Source of the DNA: Microbispora sp. NBC_01189
Lineage (GTDB): Bacteria; Actinomycetota; Actinomycetes; Streptosporangiales; Streptosporangiaceae
Assembly (NCBI RefSeq): GCF_036010665.1
Contig: NZ_CP108581.1
Location: 4,755,501 to 4,819,500 of the forward strand
DNA length: 64,000 nucleotides
Reading direction: 5' to 3'
Position 1 is the first letter of the stretch. Each line of letters starts with the position of its first letter. Below the pieces are notes generated by a model. The model saw nothing but the letters and a program-made list of their open reading frames with translations, ran no database searches and was not told the origin of the DNA. The translations under genes and the position numbers were made by a program. This document shows positions 56,479 to 64,000 of the stretch, piece after piece.

Positions 56479-57786
56479 GTGAGTAACGCCAAACCGGCGC
56501 TCGGAGTCGCGCTGCTGGGCTGCGGCGTCGTCGGGTCGCAGGTCGTGCGCCTGCTCGGCGAGCAGGCCGACGATCTCGCCGCCCGCGTCGGGGCGCCGCT
56601 GAGGCTGGCCGGCGTCGCCGTGCGCAGGCTCGGCCGCAAGCGGGACGCCGACGTCGACCCCGCGCTGCTCACGACCGACGCCGAGGCCCTCGTCACCCGT
56701 GACGACGTGGACATCGTCGTCGAGGTGATCGGCGGAATCGAGCCCGCCCGTTCGCTGATCCTCGCCGCCATGGCGCGGGGCAAGTCCGTGGTCAGCGCCA
56801 ACAAGGCGCTGCTGGCCGAGGACGGTGCGACGATCCACCGGGCCGCCCGGGAGAACGGCGCCGATCTGTACTTCGAGGCGAGCGTGGCCGGGGCGATCCC
56901 GCTGCTGCGGCCGCTGCGCGAGTCGATGGCCGGTGACCGGGTGCGCCGCGTGCTGGGCATCGTCAACGGCACGACCAACTACATCCTCGACAAGATGGAC
57001 TCCACCGGCGCCTCGTTCACCGACGCCCTGGAGGAGGCCCAGGCGCTGGGATACGCCGAGGCGGACCCGACGGCCGACGTCGAGGGCTTCGACGCCGCGG
57101 CCAAGGCCGCGATCCTCGCGGGCATCGCCTTCCACAGCCGGGTGACGGCCGCTGACGTCTACCGTGAGGGCATCACGGACATCACCGCGGCCGACGTCGC
57201 CTCCGCCAAGGGCATGGGCTACGTCATCAAGCTGCTGGCCATCTGCGCCCGCTCCGACGACGGCCGGTCGGCCGGGGTCCGCGTGCACCCCGCCATGATC
57301 CCGAGGTCCCACCCCCTCGCCGGGGTCCGGGAGGCGTACAACGCCGTCTTCGTGGAGGCCGAGTCGGCCGGGCGGCTGATGTTCTACGGCGCGGGCGCGG
57401 GCGGCGCGCCGACCGCCAGCGCCGTGCTGGGCGACATCGTCGCGGTGGCGCGCAACCGCCTCGCGGGCACCCGCGGCCCCGAGGAGTCGACGTACGCCGA
57501 CCTCAAGGTCCACCCGATGGGCGACAGCGTCACCCGCTACCACGTGTCGCTGGACGTGGCGGACAAGCCCGGCGTGCTCGCCCGGGTGGCCGACACCTTC
57601 GCCCGGCGGGACGTGTCGATCCAGACGGTGCGGCAGGAGGGGCGGGGCGACGACGCCCGGCTCGTGCTGGTCACCCACCGGGCCAGCGACGCGGCCCTGT
57701 CCGGCACGATCGAGGACCTGCGCGAACTGGACATCGTCCGGGCGGTCGCCAGCGTGATGCGCGTGGAGGGCGACGAAGCCCCCTGA
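56479..57786 (+). CDS. hom: Homoserine dehydrogenase
   Basis: 435 residues from GTG 56479 with RBS GAGGAGGGG. It reduces aspartate semialdehyde to homoserine, the branch point to threonine and methionine. The NAD(P) motif is GVALLGCGVVGSQVV. Catalytic-domain signatures are SVVSANKALLAEDG, FEASVAGAIPLLRPLRES, GIVNGTTNYIL, GYAEADPTADVEGFDAAAK and KVHPMGDSVTRYHVS. The C-terminal ACT domain (VADKPGVLARVADTFARRDVS, then VLVTH) gives the usual feedback control by threonine. thrC is not the next gene: a deacetylase and three glycosyltransferase genes lie between. Confidence 0.96.
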   Translation: MSNAKPALGVALLGCGVVGSQVVRLLGEQADDLAARVGAPLRLAGVAVRRLGRKRDADVDPALLTTDAEALVTRDDVDIVVEVIGGIEPARSLILAAMARGKSVVSANKALLAEDGATIHRAARENGADLYFEASVAGAIPLLRPLRESMAGDRVRRVLGIVNGTTNYILDKMDSTGASFTDALEEAQALGYAEADPTADVEGFDAAAKAAILAGIAFHSRVTAADVYREGITDITAADVASAKGMGYVIKLLAICARSDDGRSAGVRVHPAMIPRSHPLAGVREAYNAVFVEAESAGRLMFYGAGAGGAPTASAVLGDIVAVARNRLAGTRGPEESTYADLKVHPMGDSVTRYHVSLDVADKPGVLARVADTFARRDVSIQTVRQEGRGDDARLVLVTHRASDAALSGTIEDLRELDIVRAVASVMRVEGDEAP

Positions 57787-57867
57787 CGGGAAGCCGGCCG
57801 CCGGGGCGATACCCGATCGCCGAGGTGACGGCAAAGTGATTGCCCGATGCAAGTAAAGTCTTCCCCT

Positions 57868-58743
57868 ATGCGACTTACGGTGAAGAGACTCGTACCGGCC
57901 TGTCTCGTCGCCGCGGCGTCGGTCGCGGGGCTCCAGCAGGCCCCCGCCGGGGCGGCCGGCGTTCCCTCCACGGGGCAGGCGGCCGCGCACGCCGCCCCGC
58001 AGGCGGCGGCCAGGAGCGGAGTGCCGACCGTGGCCCTCACGTTCGACGACGGGACGGCCGACCACCTGGCCGTGGCGAAGATGCTGGCCAGGCGCGGCCT
58101 GAAGGGAACGTTCTACGTCAACAGCGGGCGCCTCGGCAGCTCCGGCAAATATCTGACCGTGCCGGCCCTGCGGGCCATCGCGCGGGCCGGGCACGAGATC
58201 GGCGGCCACACCCTCCGTCATCCACACCTGTCGGACGAGTCCGAGGACGTGCAGCGGAGCGAGATCTGCGACGACCGGCGGGCGCTGCTGAAGATGGGCT
58301 TCGCCGCCCGCTCGTTCGCCTATCCCTTCGGCGACTACGACGAGACCACCAAGCAGCTCTCCATGCGGTGCGGCTACACCACCGCGCGCGGCATCAACGG
58401 CCTGTACCGGCCCGACAGTTGCCGCGCGTGCCCGGTCGCCGAGAAGCTGCCGCCGGTGGACCTCGCCGCCGTGCGCGCCACGAGCCAGACCCGCCTGCCG
58501 CGTACGGCCCGCACATTGGAGGGCTTCGTCACCCGGGCCCAGCGGGAGGGCAGCCACGGCCTGGTCACCTTCGTCTTCCACGAGATCAAGAACAACCCGA
58601 AGGACCAGTACGCGACGGCGCCGAAGGAGTTCGCCGCCTTCGTCGACTGGGTGGCGCGGCAGCGGAAGGCCGGGAAGATCCAGGTGAAGGCGCTGGGCGA
58701 CCTCGTGGGCGGAAAGGTCTGGCCGGTTCCCGACGACATGTGA
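57868..58743 (+). CDS. Secreted polysaccharide deacetylase (CE4, NodB-like)
   Basis: 291 residues from ATG 57868 (MRLTVKRLVPACLVAAASVAG), preferred over 57847 because TAAAGT lies 8 nt upstream and the resulting signal peptide is normal (cleavage after GAAG or nearby). The NodB domain has motif 1 VALTFDDGTADH (catalytic base and metal Asp), motif 2 IGGHTLRHPHL (metal His pair) and motif 3 RSFAYPFGDYDE; the C-terminal motif with His is LVTFVFHEI. It removes N-acetyl groups from an extracellular amino-sugar polymer such as peptidoglycan or a wall glycan. A short Cys-containing insertion (SCRACPVAE) could form a disulfide. It lies beside wall-glycan glycosyltransferases. Confidence 0.9.
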   Translation: MRLTVKRLVPACLVAAASVAGLQQAPAGAAGVPSTGQAAAHAAPQAAARSGVPTVALTFDDGTADHLAVAKMLARRGLKGTFYVNSGRLGSSGKYLTVPALRAIARAGHEIGGHTLRHPHLSDESEDVQRSEICDDRRALLKMGFAARSFAYPFGDYDETTKQLSMRCGYTTARGINGLYRPDSCRACPVAEKLPPVDLAAVRATSQTRLPRTARTLEGFVTRAQREGSHGLVTFVFHEIKNNPKDQYATAPKEFAAFVDWVARQRKAGKIQVKALGDLVGGKVWPVPDDM

Positions 58744-58835
58744 GAGATGGCCTGGGCACTGAAAGTCACAGGTATTTACCAGTTTCTGGTGATATAAGTC
58801 CACAAAACTCGTAAAGAGACGAGCGGGAGGGACAC

Positions 58836-59951
58836 GTGACGGTCGCGACGGAAATGTGCTCGCCGTACGGCTTCACGCGGAGTCCCACCCAGGAGGCTGT
58901 CGCGCTGTCGTGGAGCGGCGACGGGTGGATGGCGGGAGACCGCCCGCTGCCCGGCCCGCCACGGCCCGCCGACGTCGAGGAACTCCGGCCGCTGCGCGGG
59001 CTGACCGTCGAGTGGCCCGCGCGGCCCGTCGCCGGGGCACTCGATCCGGTGGTCGCGCTCGCCGCCGCGGGAGTGCCGCTGACCTGCCCGGATCCGCCCG
59101 CATGGGTACGCGAGGGCGATCCGGTCCTCGCCGGGCTCGCCGCGGCCTGGACGCCCGAGCCCGGCGACGGCACCCCGGCCTCGGTCGCCGACCTGCGCCG
59201 GGAGGAGCACAGCGTGCGCCTGCGCAGGCACGCGCTGCGCGCCCGGGGAGTCGCCGCGGACCCGGCGCCGGTCACCGTCGTCATGGCCACGCGGCGGCCC
59301 CAGTATGTCGGCGACGCGCTGCGGCAGATGGCCCGTCAGCGCGGGGTGGACTTCGAGGTGGTCGTCGCGCTGCACGGCTTCCCCGCGGCGCGGGTGCGGC
59401 AGGTGGTCGAGGAGTTCCCGCGTCCCGTCACCGTGGTCGAGGCCGCCGGGCAGGCGCCACTCGGAACGGTCCTCAACGAGGCGGCCGCGCGGGCGTCCAC
59501 CGGCATCGTCGCCAAATGGGACGACGACGACTGGTACGGCCCCGAGCACCTGTCGGACCTGCTGCTGGCCATGACCTACTCGGGCGCCGACCTGGTCGGG
59601 ACCGCTCCCGAGTTCTTCTACCTCCAGCCCCTGGACGCCACGATCCGCCGCACCGACTACGGCAGCGAGGTGTGGACCGACCACGTCGCGGGAGGCACGA
59701 TCCTGCTCGGCCGCGACCTGCTGGAGGAGGTCGGCGGCTTCGGGCCGCAGGACCGGGGAGAGGACGCCCACCTGCGGCGCTCCGTCGAGGAGGCGGGCGG
59801 GCGGATCTACCGCACGCACGGCCTCGGCTACGTCCTGCGGCGGTCCCTCGGCGCCGACCACACCTGGAACCGTCCCCTTGCCCACTTCCTGCGAGCCGCG
59901 ACGAACCAATGGCGCGGTTTTCGCCCGAGTCTGCTTCTGGACACGCCATGA
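58836..59951 (+). CDS. Family 2 glycosyltransferase with N-terminal extension
   Basis: 371 residues from GTG 58836 (RBS GGGAGGG). The N-terminal ~145 residues are Pro/Ala-rich with no recognised fold (ALSWSGDGWMAGDRPLPGPP). The GT-A domain starts at ~146: VTVVMATRRPQYVGDALRQM, then PLGTVLNEAAARASTGIVAKWDDDDWYGPEHL, whose DDDD is the metal/nucleotide-binding DXD. GGTILLGRDLLEEVGGFGPQDRGEDAHLRRSVEEAG supplies the ED acidic pair used as catalytic base. No membrane segment is present, so it is cytoplasmic or peripheral. The next glycosyltransferase overlaps its stop by ATGA. Confidence 0.88.
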   Translation: MTVATEMCSPYGFTRSPTQEAVALSWSGDGWMAGDRPLPGPPRPADVEELRPLRGLTVEWPARPVAGALDPVVALAAAGVPLTCPDPPAWVREGDPVLAGLAAAWTPEPGDGTPASVADLRREEHSVRLRRHALRARGVAADPAPVTVVMATRRPQYVGDALRQMARQRGVDFEVVVALHGFPAARVRQVVEEFPRPVTVVEAAGQAPLGTVLNEAAARASTGIVAKWDDDDWYGPEHLSDLLLAMTYSGADLVGTAPEFFYLQPLDATIRRTDYGSEVWTDHVAGGTILLGRDLLEEVGGFGPQDRGEDAHLRRSVEEAGGRIYRTHGLGYVLRRSLGADHTWNRPLAHFLRAATNQWRGFRPSLLLDTP

Positions 59952-61606
59952 CGCCACGCATCAGGGGAAACGACTACACCGTGCTGCAGCCGGCCGCGCT
60001 GGGGTCGGCGTGGACGCCGAGCCTGCGGGTGAGCGTCGTCGTCCCGGCGTACGGAGCCCAGGCGAAGCTCGACCTCACGCTCGCCGGGCTGGCCGCGCAG
60101 ACGTACCCGGCCGGCCTGCTCGAAGTGATCGTCGTCGACAACGGCAGCGACCCGCCGCTGCGCCTGCCGGAGATCAGGCCGCGCGGCACGCGGCTGCTGG
60201 TGTGCGAGGCGCCGGGCCGGGCCAGGGCGCGCAACGCCGGCCTGGCCGCCGCGACGGGGGACGTCATCCACTGGATGGACTCCGACGTCGTGCCGGAGCG
60301 TGCGGAGGTGGAGGCCCACATGCGCTGGCACCACCTCGCGCCCTACCTGTCGGTCACCTCCTACCTGCGCTTCAGCACCGCGGCGCTGCCCGCTCCCGAG
60401 GACGTCGCGGGCGCGGGCGACCTGGCCAGGCTGTTCGAACCCGCCGAGCCGCACGCCTGGATCGAGGACCTGGTCGAGCGGTCGCAGGGGCTGACCCGCT
60501 CGCCGCGGCCGTTCAGCATCCACATCGGCGGCGCGTCGTCGGCGAACGCCAGGCTGTTCGAGCGGGCCGGGACGATGGACCCCGACATGATCCTCGGCCA
60601 GGACACCGAGATGGGCTACCGGCTGGCGCAGGCGGGGGCGGTCTTCGTCCCGGACCCGCAGGCCAGGGCGTACCACCTCGGGCCGTCCATGCGCATGCGC
60701 GACAGCGAGCGGATCAACCGGGTCAGCCACGCCCTGGTGACCGACCGCGTCCCCGGCTACCGGTGGCTGCGCACCCACCCCTCGCGTCAGTGGAAGGTCC
60801 CGCAGGTCGAGGCCGTCGTCGACGCGACGGCGGGGTCGTACGACGAGGTCCGGGCGACCGTGGACGGCGTGCTGGCCGGCACCGTCACCGATCTCGCCGT
60901 CGTGCTGACCGGCCCGTGGGACGAACTCGCGCCGGAACAACGCGCCCCGCTCAAGGACCCGCGCCTGGACCTGGTGCTGCTGCGCGCGCACTACGCGCAC
61001 GAGGGCCGCGTACGGCTGGCCGCGACGCCGCCCGACACCCTGTCGCCGTACCGGCTGCGCGTCCCGCCGGGCTGGTCGCCGGGGGAGGACGGCATCGGAG
61101 CGCTGCTCGCGACCGCGCGCGAGCGGGAGTTCGGGCTGGTCAGCGTGCTCCTGGCCGAGGACGCGGAGGGGATCGTCGTCGCCCGTCTGGAGCGCACCGA
61201 GGCCTTCGCCCGCGCCGCCCTCGTCGCGGCCGAGGGGGAGAACGCCGACGATCTCGTGGACGAGATGTTCGGCACCCACTGGGCCGACGGCGAGACCCTC
61301 GGCTTCCGGCCCTTCGGCGAGGCCGCGCCCCACCTGAACCCTCGTGCGGCCTACCGGGCCCGGGTGTCGGCGCAGGCCGAGGTCGAGCGGCTCACCAACG
61401 AGGTCGAGCGGCTGCGCGGCCAGATCGCCAAGTGGCGCGACGAGGCTGGGCGGTGGCGCAAGTCGGCCGTCGAGTTCCGCCGGGAGATCGGCGCCCTGCG
61501 CAAGCAGATCTCGGCGCTGCGCCGCGCCCAGAGCCAGGGCCAGGCCCAGGGCCTGCGCGGCATCGCCCGGGGCCTCACCCGCCCCTTCACCTTCAAGAAG
61601 TCCTGA
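59948..61606 (+). CDS. Family 2 glycosyltransferase with C-terminal coiled coil
   Basis: 552 residues from ATG 59948, sharing ATGA with the previous stop. The GT-A core is ~30-250: VSVVVPAYGAQAKLDLTLAG, EVIVVDNGSDPPLR, DVIHWMDSDVVPE (DSD), and MILGQDTEMGYRLAQAGAVFV with the acidic base. A middle domain (~260-470) has two beta-alpha segments (VEAVVDATAGSYDEVRATVD; AVVLTGPWDEL). The C-terminal ~70 residues are a coiled coil (VERLTNEVERLRGQ; IGALRKQISALRRA) ending in a basic tail (RGLTRPFTFKKS). It is a clear paralogue of the enzyme encoded at 61622-63121, which converges on it with 15 bp between stops. Confidence 0.9.
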   Translation: MTPRIRGNDYTVLQPAALGSAWTPSLRVSVVVPAYGAQAKLDLTLAGLAAQTYPAGLLEVIVVDNGSDPPLRLPEIRPRGTRLLVCEAPGRARARNAGLAAATGDVIHWMDSDVVPERAEVEAHMRWHHLAPYLSVTSYLRFSTAALPAPEDVAGAGDLARLFEPAEPHAWIEDLVERSQGLTRSPRPFSIHIGGASSANARLFERAGTMDPDMILGQDTEMGYRLAQAGAVFVPDPQARAYHLGPSMRMRDSERINRVSHALVTDRVPGYRWLRTHPSRQWKVPQVEAVVDATAGSYDEVRATVDGVLAGTVTDLAVVLTGPWDELAPEQRAPLKDPRLDLVLLRAHYAHEGRVRLAATPPDTLSPYRLRVPPGWSPGEDGIGALLATAREREFGLVSVLLAEDAEGIVVARLERTEAFARAALVAAEGENADDLVDEMFGTHWADGETLGFRPFGEAAPHLNPRAAYRARVSAQAEVERLTNEVERLRGQIAKWRDEAGRWRKSAVEFRREIGALRKQISALRRAQSQGQAQGLRGIARGLTRPFTFKKS

Positions 61607-61621
61607 CCGCGCCTCCCCGCG

Positions 61622-63121
61622 TCAGGAACGGCGGAACAGGCCCCGGCGCGCCCGCGGCGCCTGGTCCTCCGGGGAGGCCGGCGCGGCGGCCGGTGTCACC
61701 GCGGGCTTCCGTGCGGCGGGCGGGGCCTTGTCGAACTCGTCCGGCGTGGCGTGCCGTACGCCGTGGGTCTGGGCGACGACGTCGGCGATCGCCTCGCCGG
61801 GCGCGGCGAGGAGGCGGGCGCGTGCGACGGCCTCGGTCCGCTCCAGCGTGGCCGTGGGGCCGCCGGGCGCTTCCAGCACCAGCAGGCCGACGCGTTCCTC
61901 CAGCATCGCCCTGACCGCCCGCTCCAGCAGCGCCGGAGCGGGCGGCGCGTCGATCGGCGCGGTGTAGCGGAAAGGGATGGGCGCGGCCGTCGGCGCCGCG
62001 CTGCCGGCGAACCGCACCCGCGCGTCGGGCCCGAACGCCGCCCTGACCAGGGCGAGGTCGAACGCCTCGGTCCCCGGCGCCCACCTGCGGCCCCCGTCGA
62101 GCGGCGTCCAGGGGCCGGTCAGCGTCACCGCGACGTCCGGGAGCGTGCCGCGCAGCACCGCGTCGACGGCCGCGACGATCCGCCGCTCGTCCGCCCCGGC
62201 CACGTCGAAGACGACCTCCACGTACGGCACGCGCCACCGCCGGCCGGGCTCCTTGCGCAGGTCGCGGCGGAGCGGCACCCGCTGCGCCAGATGAGCCTCG
62301 ACCAGCCGGACGATCGCCCTGCCGTGCTCGCCGCGCTGCGCGGGCAGGCCGAGGTGGACGGCGCGGGCCTCCGGGTCGGGCACGAAGACGGCCCCCGCCT
62401 GGGCGAGCCGGTAGGCGAACTCGGTGTCCTGGCCGCGCACGACCTCGGGATCGAAGCCCCGGACCTCGTCCAGCAGGGCCCGCCGCAGGGAGACCGTCGG
62501 CCCGGTGCAGACCTGGTAGGGGTTCTTGCTGGCGCGTAGGCCGTCGAGGCGGCGGATGGTCTCCTCGGTCGAACTGGACACCAGCGCCGACGGGTCGAAC
62601 AGGTCCTCCGGCGAGCCGCGCCGTACGGCGTCGTGGACCTGCCCGGGAGTGAGCGCGGGCTCCTCGGCGAACCTCTTGCCGCCGATGGTGACGAGGTAGT
62701 CGGTGAGGTGGTGCCAGCGGAACAGCGCCTCCAGGTGCTCGCGCGAGATCACCATGTCGGCGTCGAGGCGCTGCACGATCTCCCCCTCGGCCGCCGCGAT
62801 GCCGGCGTTCATCGCGTGCCCGGCGCCCCACCCGCCGGCCGGCACGGAGACGATTCTCGTGTTCTCCGGCCGTAGCCCGGGCAGGCGCAGCGGGGGATCG
62901 CTGCGGTCGTCCACCACGATCACCTCGGTGAGACGCGCGGGATAGGTCTGCGCGGCCAGCGCGGCCAGCGTCAGGTCGAGGCGGTGCTGTCCGCCGTGCG
63001 CGGGGATCACGACGCTCGCGCCGAGCGTGGGACTCCAACTTCCGAGGGGCGGCGGCGTGAGCGGAGAGTAGTCGTTGTGGCGAATCCTCGGCCGGGGCTC
63101 CACGCCTGTCAGGTGGGCCAA
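61622..63121 (-). CDS. Family 2 glycosyltransferase (paralogue of 59948 gene)
   Basis: 499 residues if started at TTG 63121 (AAGGACGAGGA immediately upstream); GTG 63103 would give 493. The sequence tracks the 59948 product: RHNDYSPLTPPPLGS, ASVVIPAHGGQHRLDLTLAALAAQTYPA, IVVDDRSDPPLRLP, VQRLDADMVISREHL (DAD), VVRGQDTEFAYRLAQAGAVFVPDPEARAVHLG, then the same second domain (VVFDVAGADERRIVAAVDAV; VAVTLTGPWTPLDG). The C-terminus lacks the coiled coil and is Pro/Ala-rich (KPAVTPAAAPASPEDQ). It likely adds a sugar to the same surface polymer. The start is uncertain. Confidence 0.85.
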   Translation of the reverse strand: MAHLTGVEPRPRIRHNDYSPLTPPPLGSWSPTLGASVVIPAHGGQHRLDLTLAALAAQTYPARLTEVIVVDDRSDPPLRLPGLRPENTRIVSVPAGGWGAGHAMNAGIAAAEGEIVQRLDADMVISREHLEALFRWHHLTDYLVTIGGKRFAEEPALTPGQVHDAVRRGSPEDLFDPSALVSSSTEETIRRLDGLRASKNPYQVCTGPTVSLRRALLDEVRGFDPEVVRGQDTEFAYRLAQAGAVFVPDPEARAVHLGLPAQRGEHGRAIVRLVEAHLAQRVPLRRDLRKEPGRRWRVPYVEVVFDVAGADERRIVAAVDAVLRGTLPDVAVTLTGPWTPLDGGRRWAPGTEAFDLALVRAAFGPDARVRFAGSAAPTAAPIPFRYTAPIDAPPAPALLERAVRAMLEERVGLLVLEAPGGPTATLERTEAVARARLLAAPGEAIADVVAQTHGVRHATPDEFDKAPPAARKPAVTPAAAPASPEDQAPRARRGLFRRS

Positions 63122-63202
63122 TCCTCGTCCTTCACAGCGATGGTCAAAGGCCCGGTCCACACTAGCGAAAGCGACTGACGGTTCCCTAAGGTGACGCCCA
63201 AT

Positions 63203-63221
63203 ATGTCCAGTCGGTGGACAT
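63203..63221. promoter_or_regulatory. Inverted repeat between glycosyltransferase and thrC
   Basis: ATGTCCA (63203-63209), 5-nt centre, TGGACAT (63215-63221), in the 186-bp divergent gap; a candidate operator for either gene. Confidence 0.4.
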
Positions 63222-63307
63222 CGGAGTCCGCACGTCAAACGGTTGGCCGTAGACTCGGTGACCGATACCCCTGGTGACACGCGTCCGCACGCGTGGGAGG
63301 AGCAACC

Positions 63308-64000
63308 ATGTTCAGGGCTTGGCGTGGCCTTATCGAGGAGTACCGCGACCGTCTGCCGGTCTCCGCGACGACGCCCGTGGTGACCCTGCTCGAAGGCGGC
63401 ACGCCGCTCGTCCCCGCCCGGCGGGTGTCCGAGATCACGGGATGTGACGTCCATCTGAAGGTCGAGGGTCTCAACCCCACCGGCAGCTTCAAGGACCGCG
63501 GCATGACCCTCGCGATCAGCAAGGCCGTCGAGGAGGGCGCCCAGGCGGTCATCTGCGCCTCCACCGGCAACACCAGCGCCTCCGCCGCGGCCTACGCCGT
63601 ACGGGCCGGGCTGACCTGCGCCGTCCTCGTGCCGCGCGGGAAGATCGCGATGGGCAAGCTGGCCCAGGCGCTGGTCCACGGCGCGAAGCTGCTCCAGGTC
63701 GAGGGCTCCTTCGACGACTGCCTGGAGATGACCAGGAAGCTCGCGGAGACCTACCCGATCGCGCTGGTCAACTCCGTCAACCCGCACCGCCTGCAGGGCC
63801 AGAAGACGGCGGCCTTCGAGATCGTCGACGCGCTCGGCGACGCGCCGGACGTCCACTGCATCCCGGTCGGCAACGCCGGCAACATCTCGGCCTACTGGAT
63901 GGGCTACCAGGAGTACGCCGAGGACGGCGTGGCCACCAAGCGTCCCCGAATGCTGGGGTTCCAGGCCAGCGGCGCGGCGCCGATCGTCGGCGGCTCCCCG
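63308..64000 (+). CDS. thrC: Threonine synthase (3' end outside window)
   Basis: 231 residues visible from ATG 63308 ([19 protein letters not shown]) with strong RBS (GGGAGGAG), no stop before the window end. It converts O-phosphohomoserine to threonine with PLP. The PLP lysine motif is [18 protein letters not shown], followed by [20 protein letters not shown] and the [17 protein letters not shown] phosphate-binding loop. [17 protein letters not shown] is also characteristic. Threonine synthases of this class are ~350 residues, so about two thirds is seen. In Streptomyces it directly follows hom; here it has its own promoter region. Confidence 0.95.
   Translation, partial: MFRAWRGLIEEYRDRLPVSATTPVVTLLEGGTPLVPARRVSEITGCDVHLKVEGLNPTGSFKDRGMTLAISKAVEEGAQAVICASTGNTSASAAAYAVRAGLTCAVLVPRGKIAMGKLAQALVHGAKLLQVEGSFDDCLEMTRKLAETYPIALVNSVNPHRLQGQKTAAFEIVDALGDAPDVHCIPVGNAGNISAYWMGYQEYAEDGVATKRPRMLGFQASGAAPIVGGSP

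Noticed and set aside
63122-63307. T-box or riboswitch before thrC
   Set aside because: Only a short inverted repeat is visible; no T-box specifier, antiterminator or known aptamer pattern.

Overview
The window is high-GC DNA with many GTG starts, WhiJ/AbaA-type regulatory genes, HTH/DUF397 pairs, actinobacterial-style MscL, FurA-KatG and trehalose genes. Together these point to a filamentous actinomycete, probably Streptosporangiales; the order is inferred from style, not proven. Coding density is normal. No tRNA, rRNA, CRISPR array or prophage was recognised.

Layout. 1-4377: the end of an alpha-glucoside uptake and degradation operon (ABC permease, GH13 alpha-glucosidase, secreted GH87 alpha-1,3-glucanase-like enzyme), closed by a strong terminator. 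4384-6137: a rearranged scar holding a probable group II intron fragment, a copy of the mscL 3' end and a broken second copy of the GH13 gene. 6140-13275: mscL, a membrane Ser/Thr kinase, a LacI-type regulator with a self-operator, a DUF305 lipoprotein, a Pro-rich membrane protein and a two-component system. 13743-19996: glgX-treY-treZ (glycogen to trehalose). 20001-25889: GMC oxidoreductase, NYN-domain protein, an HTH-N6-adenine methyltransferase with an S-like tail, and an AbaA/WhiJ-like HATPase/HTH/DUF397 cassette. 25975-28049: an ATPase plus HNH nuclease pair of Septu (PtuAB) type, a probable anti-phage module. 28131-30835: katG-furA. 31042-31977: an erm-type 23S rRNA methyltransferase behind a newly noticed 13-codon leader ORF and RBS-masking hairpins. 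32183-37517: an unrecognised protein, HxlR regulator with divergent oxidoreductase, coiled-coil protein, MOSC protein, His-tailed protein and ung.

37706-42643 (minus) is a second sugar ABC operon with two lipoprotein binding proteins and a MalF-like permease carrying an inserted Cna-B-like domain. 42778-46442 is a PadR regulator with an ABC exporter. 46460-48193 is treS. 48430-63121 is mainly a cell-surface glycan region (asparagine-synthase-like protein and four glycosyltransferases or glycosyltransferase-like proteins). It is interrupted by an orphan TnpB element and by the DALR/lysA/hom operon plus a polysaccharide deacetylase. thrC begins at 63308 and runs off the window.

Themes. Alpha-glucan and trehalose metabolism dominates: uptake twice, GH13, GH87, GlgX, TreYZ and TreS. 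No sugar-ABC ATPase is encoded, so a shared MsiK-type ATPase elsewhere is likely. Several genes (erm leader, furA, the 43369 ABC gene, lysA, the 54140 mini-ORF) show a -10-like box 6-7 nt before the start codon, suggesting leaderless transcripts.
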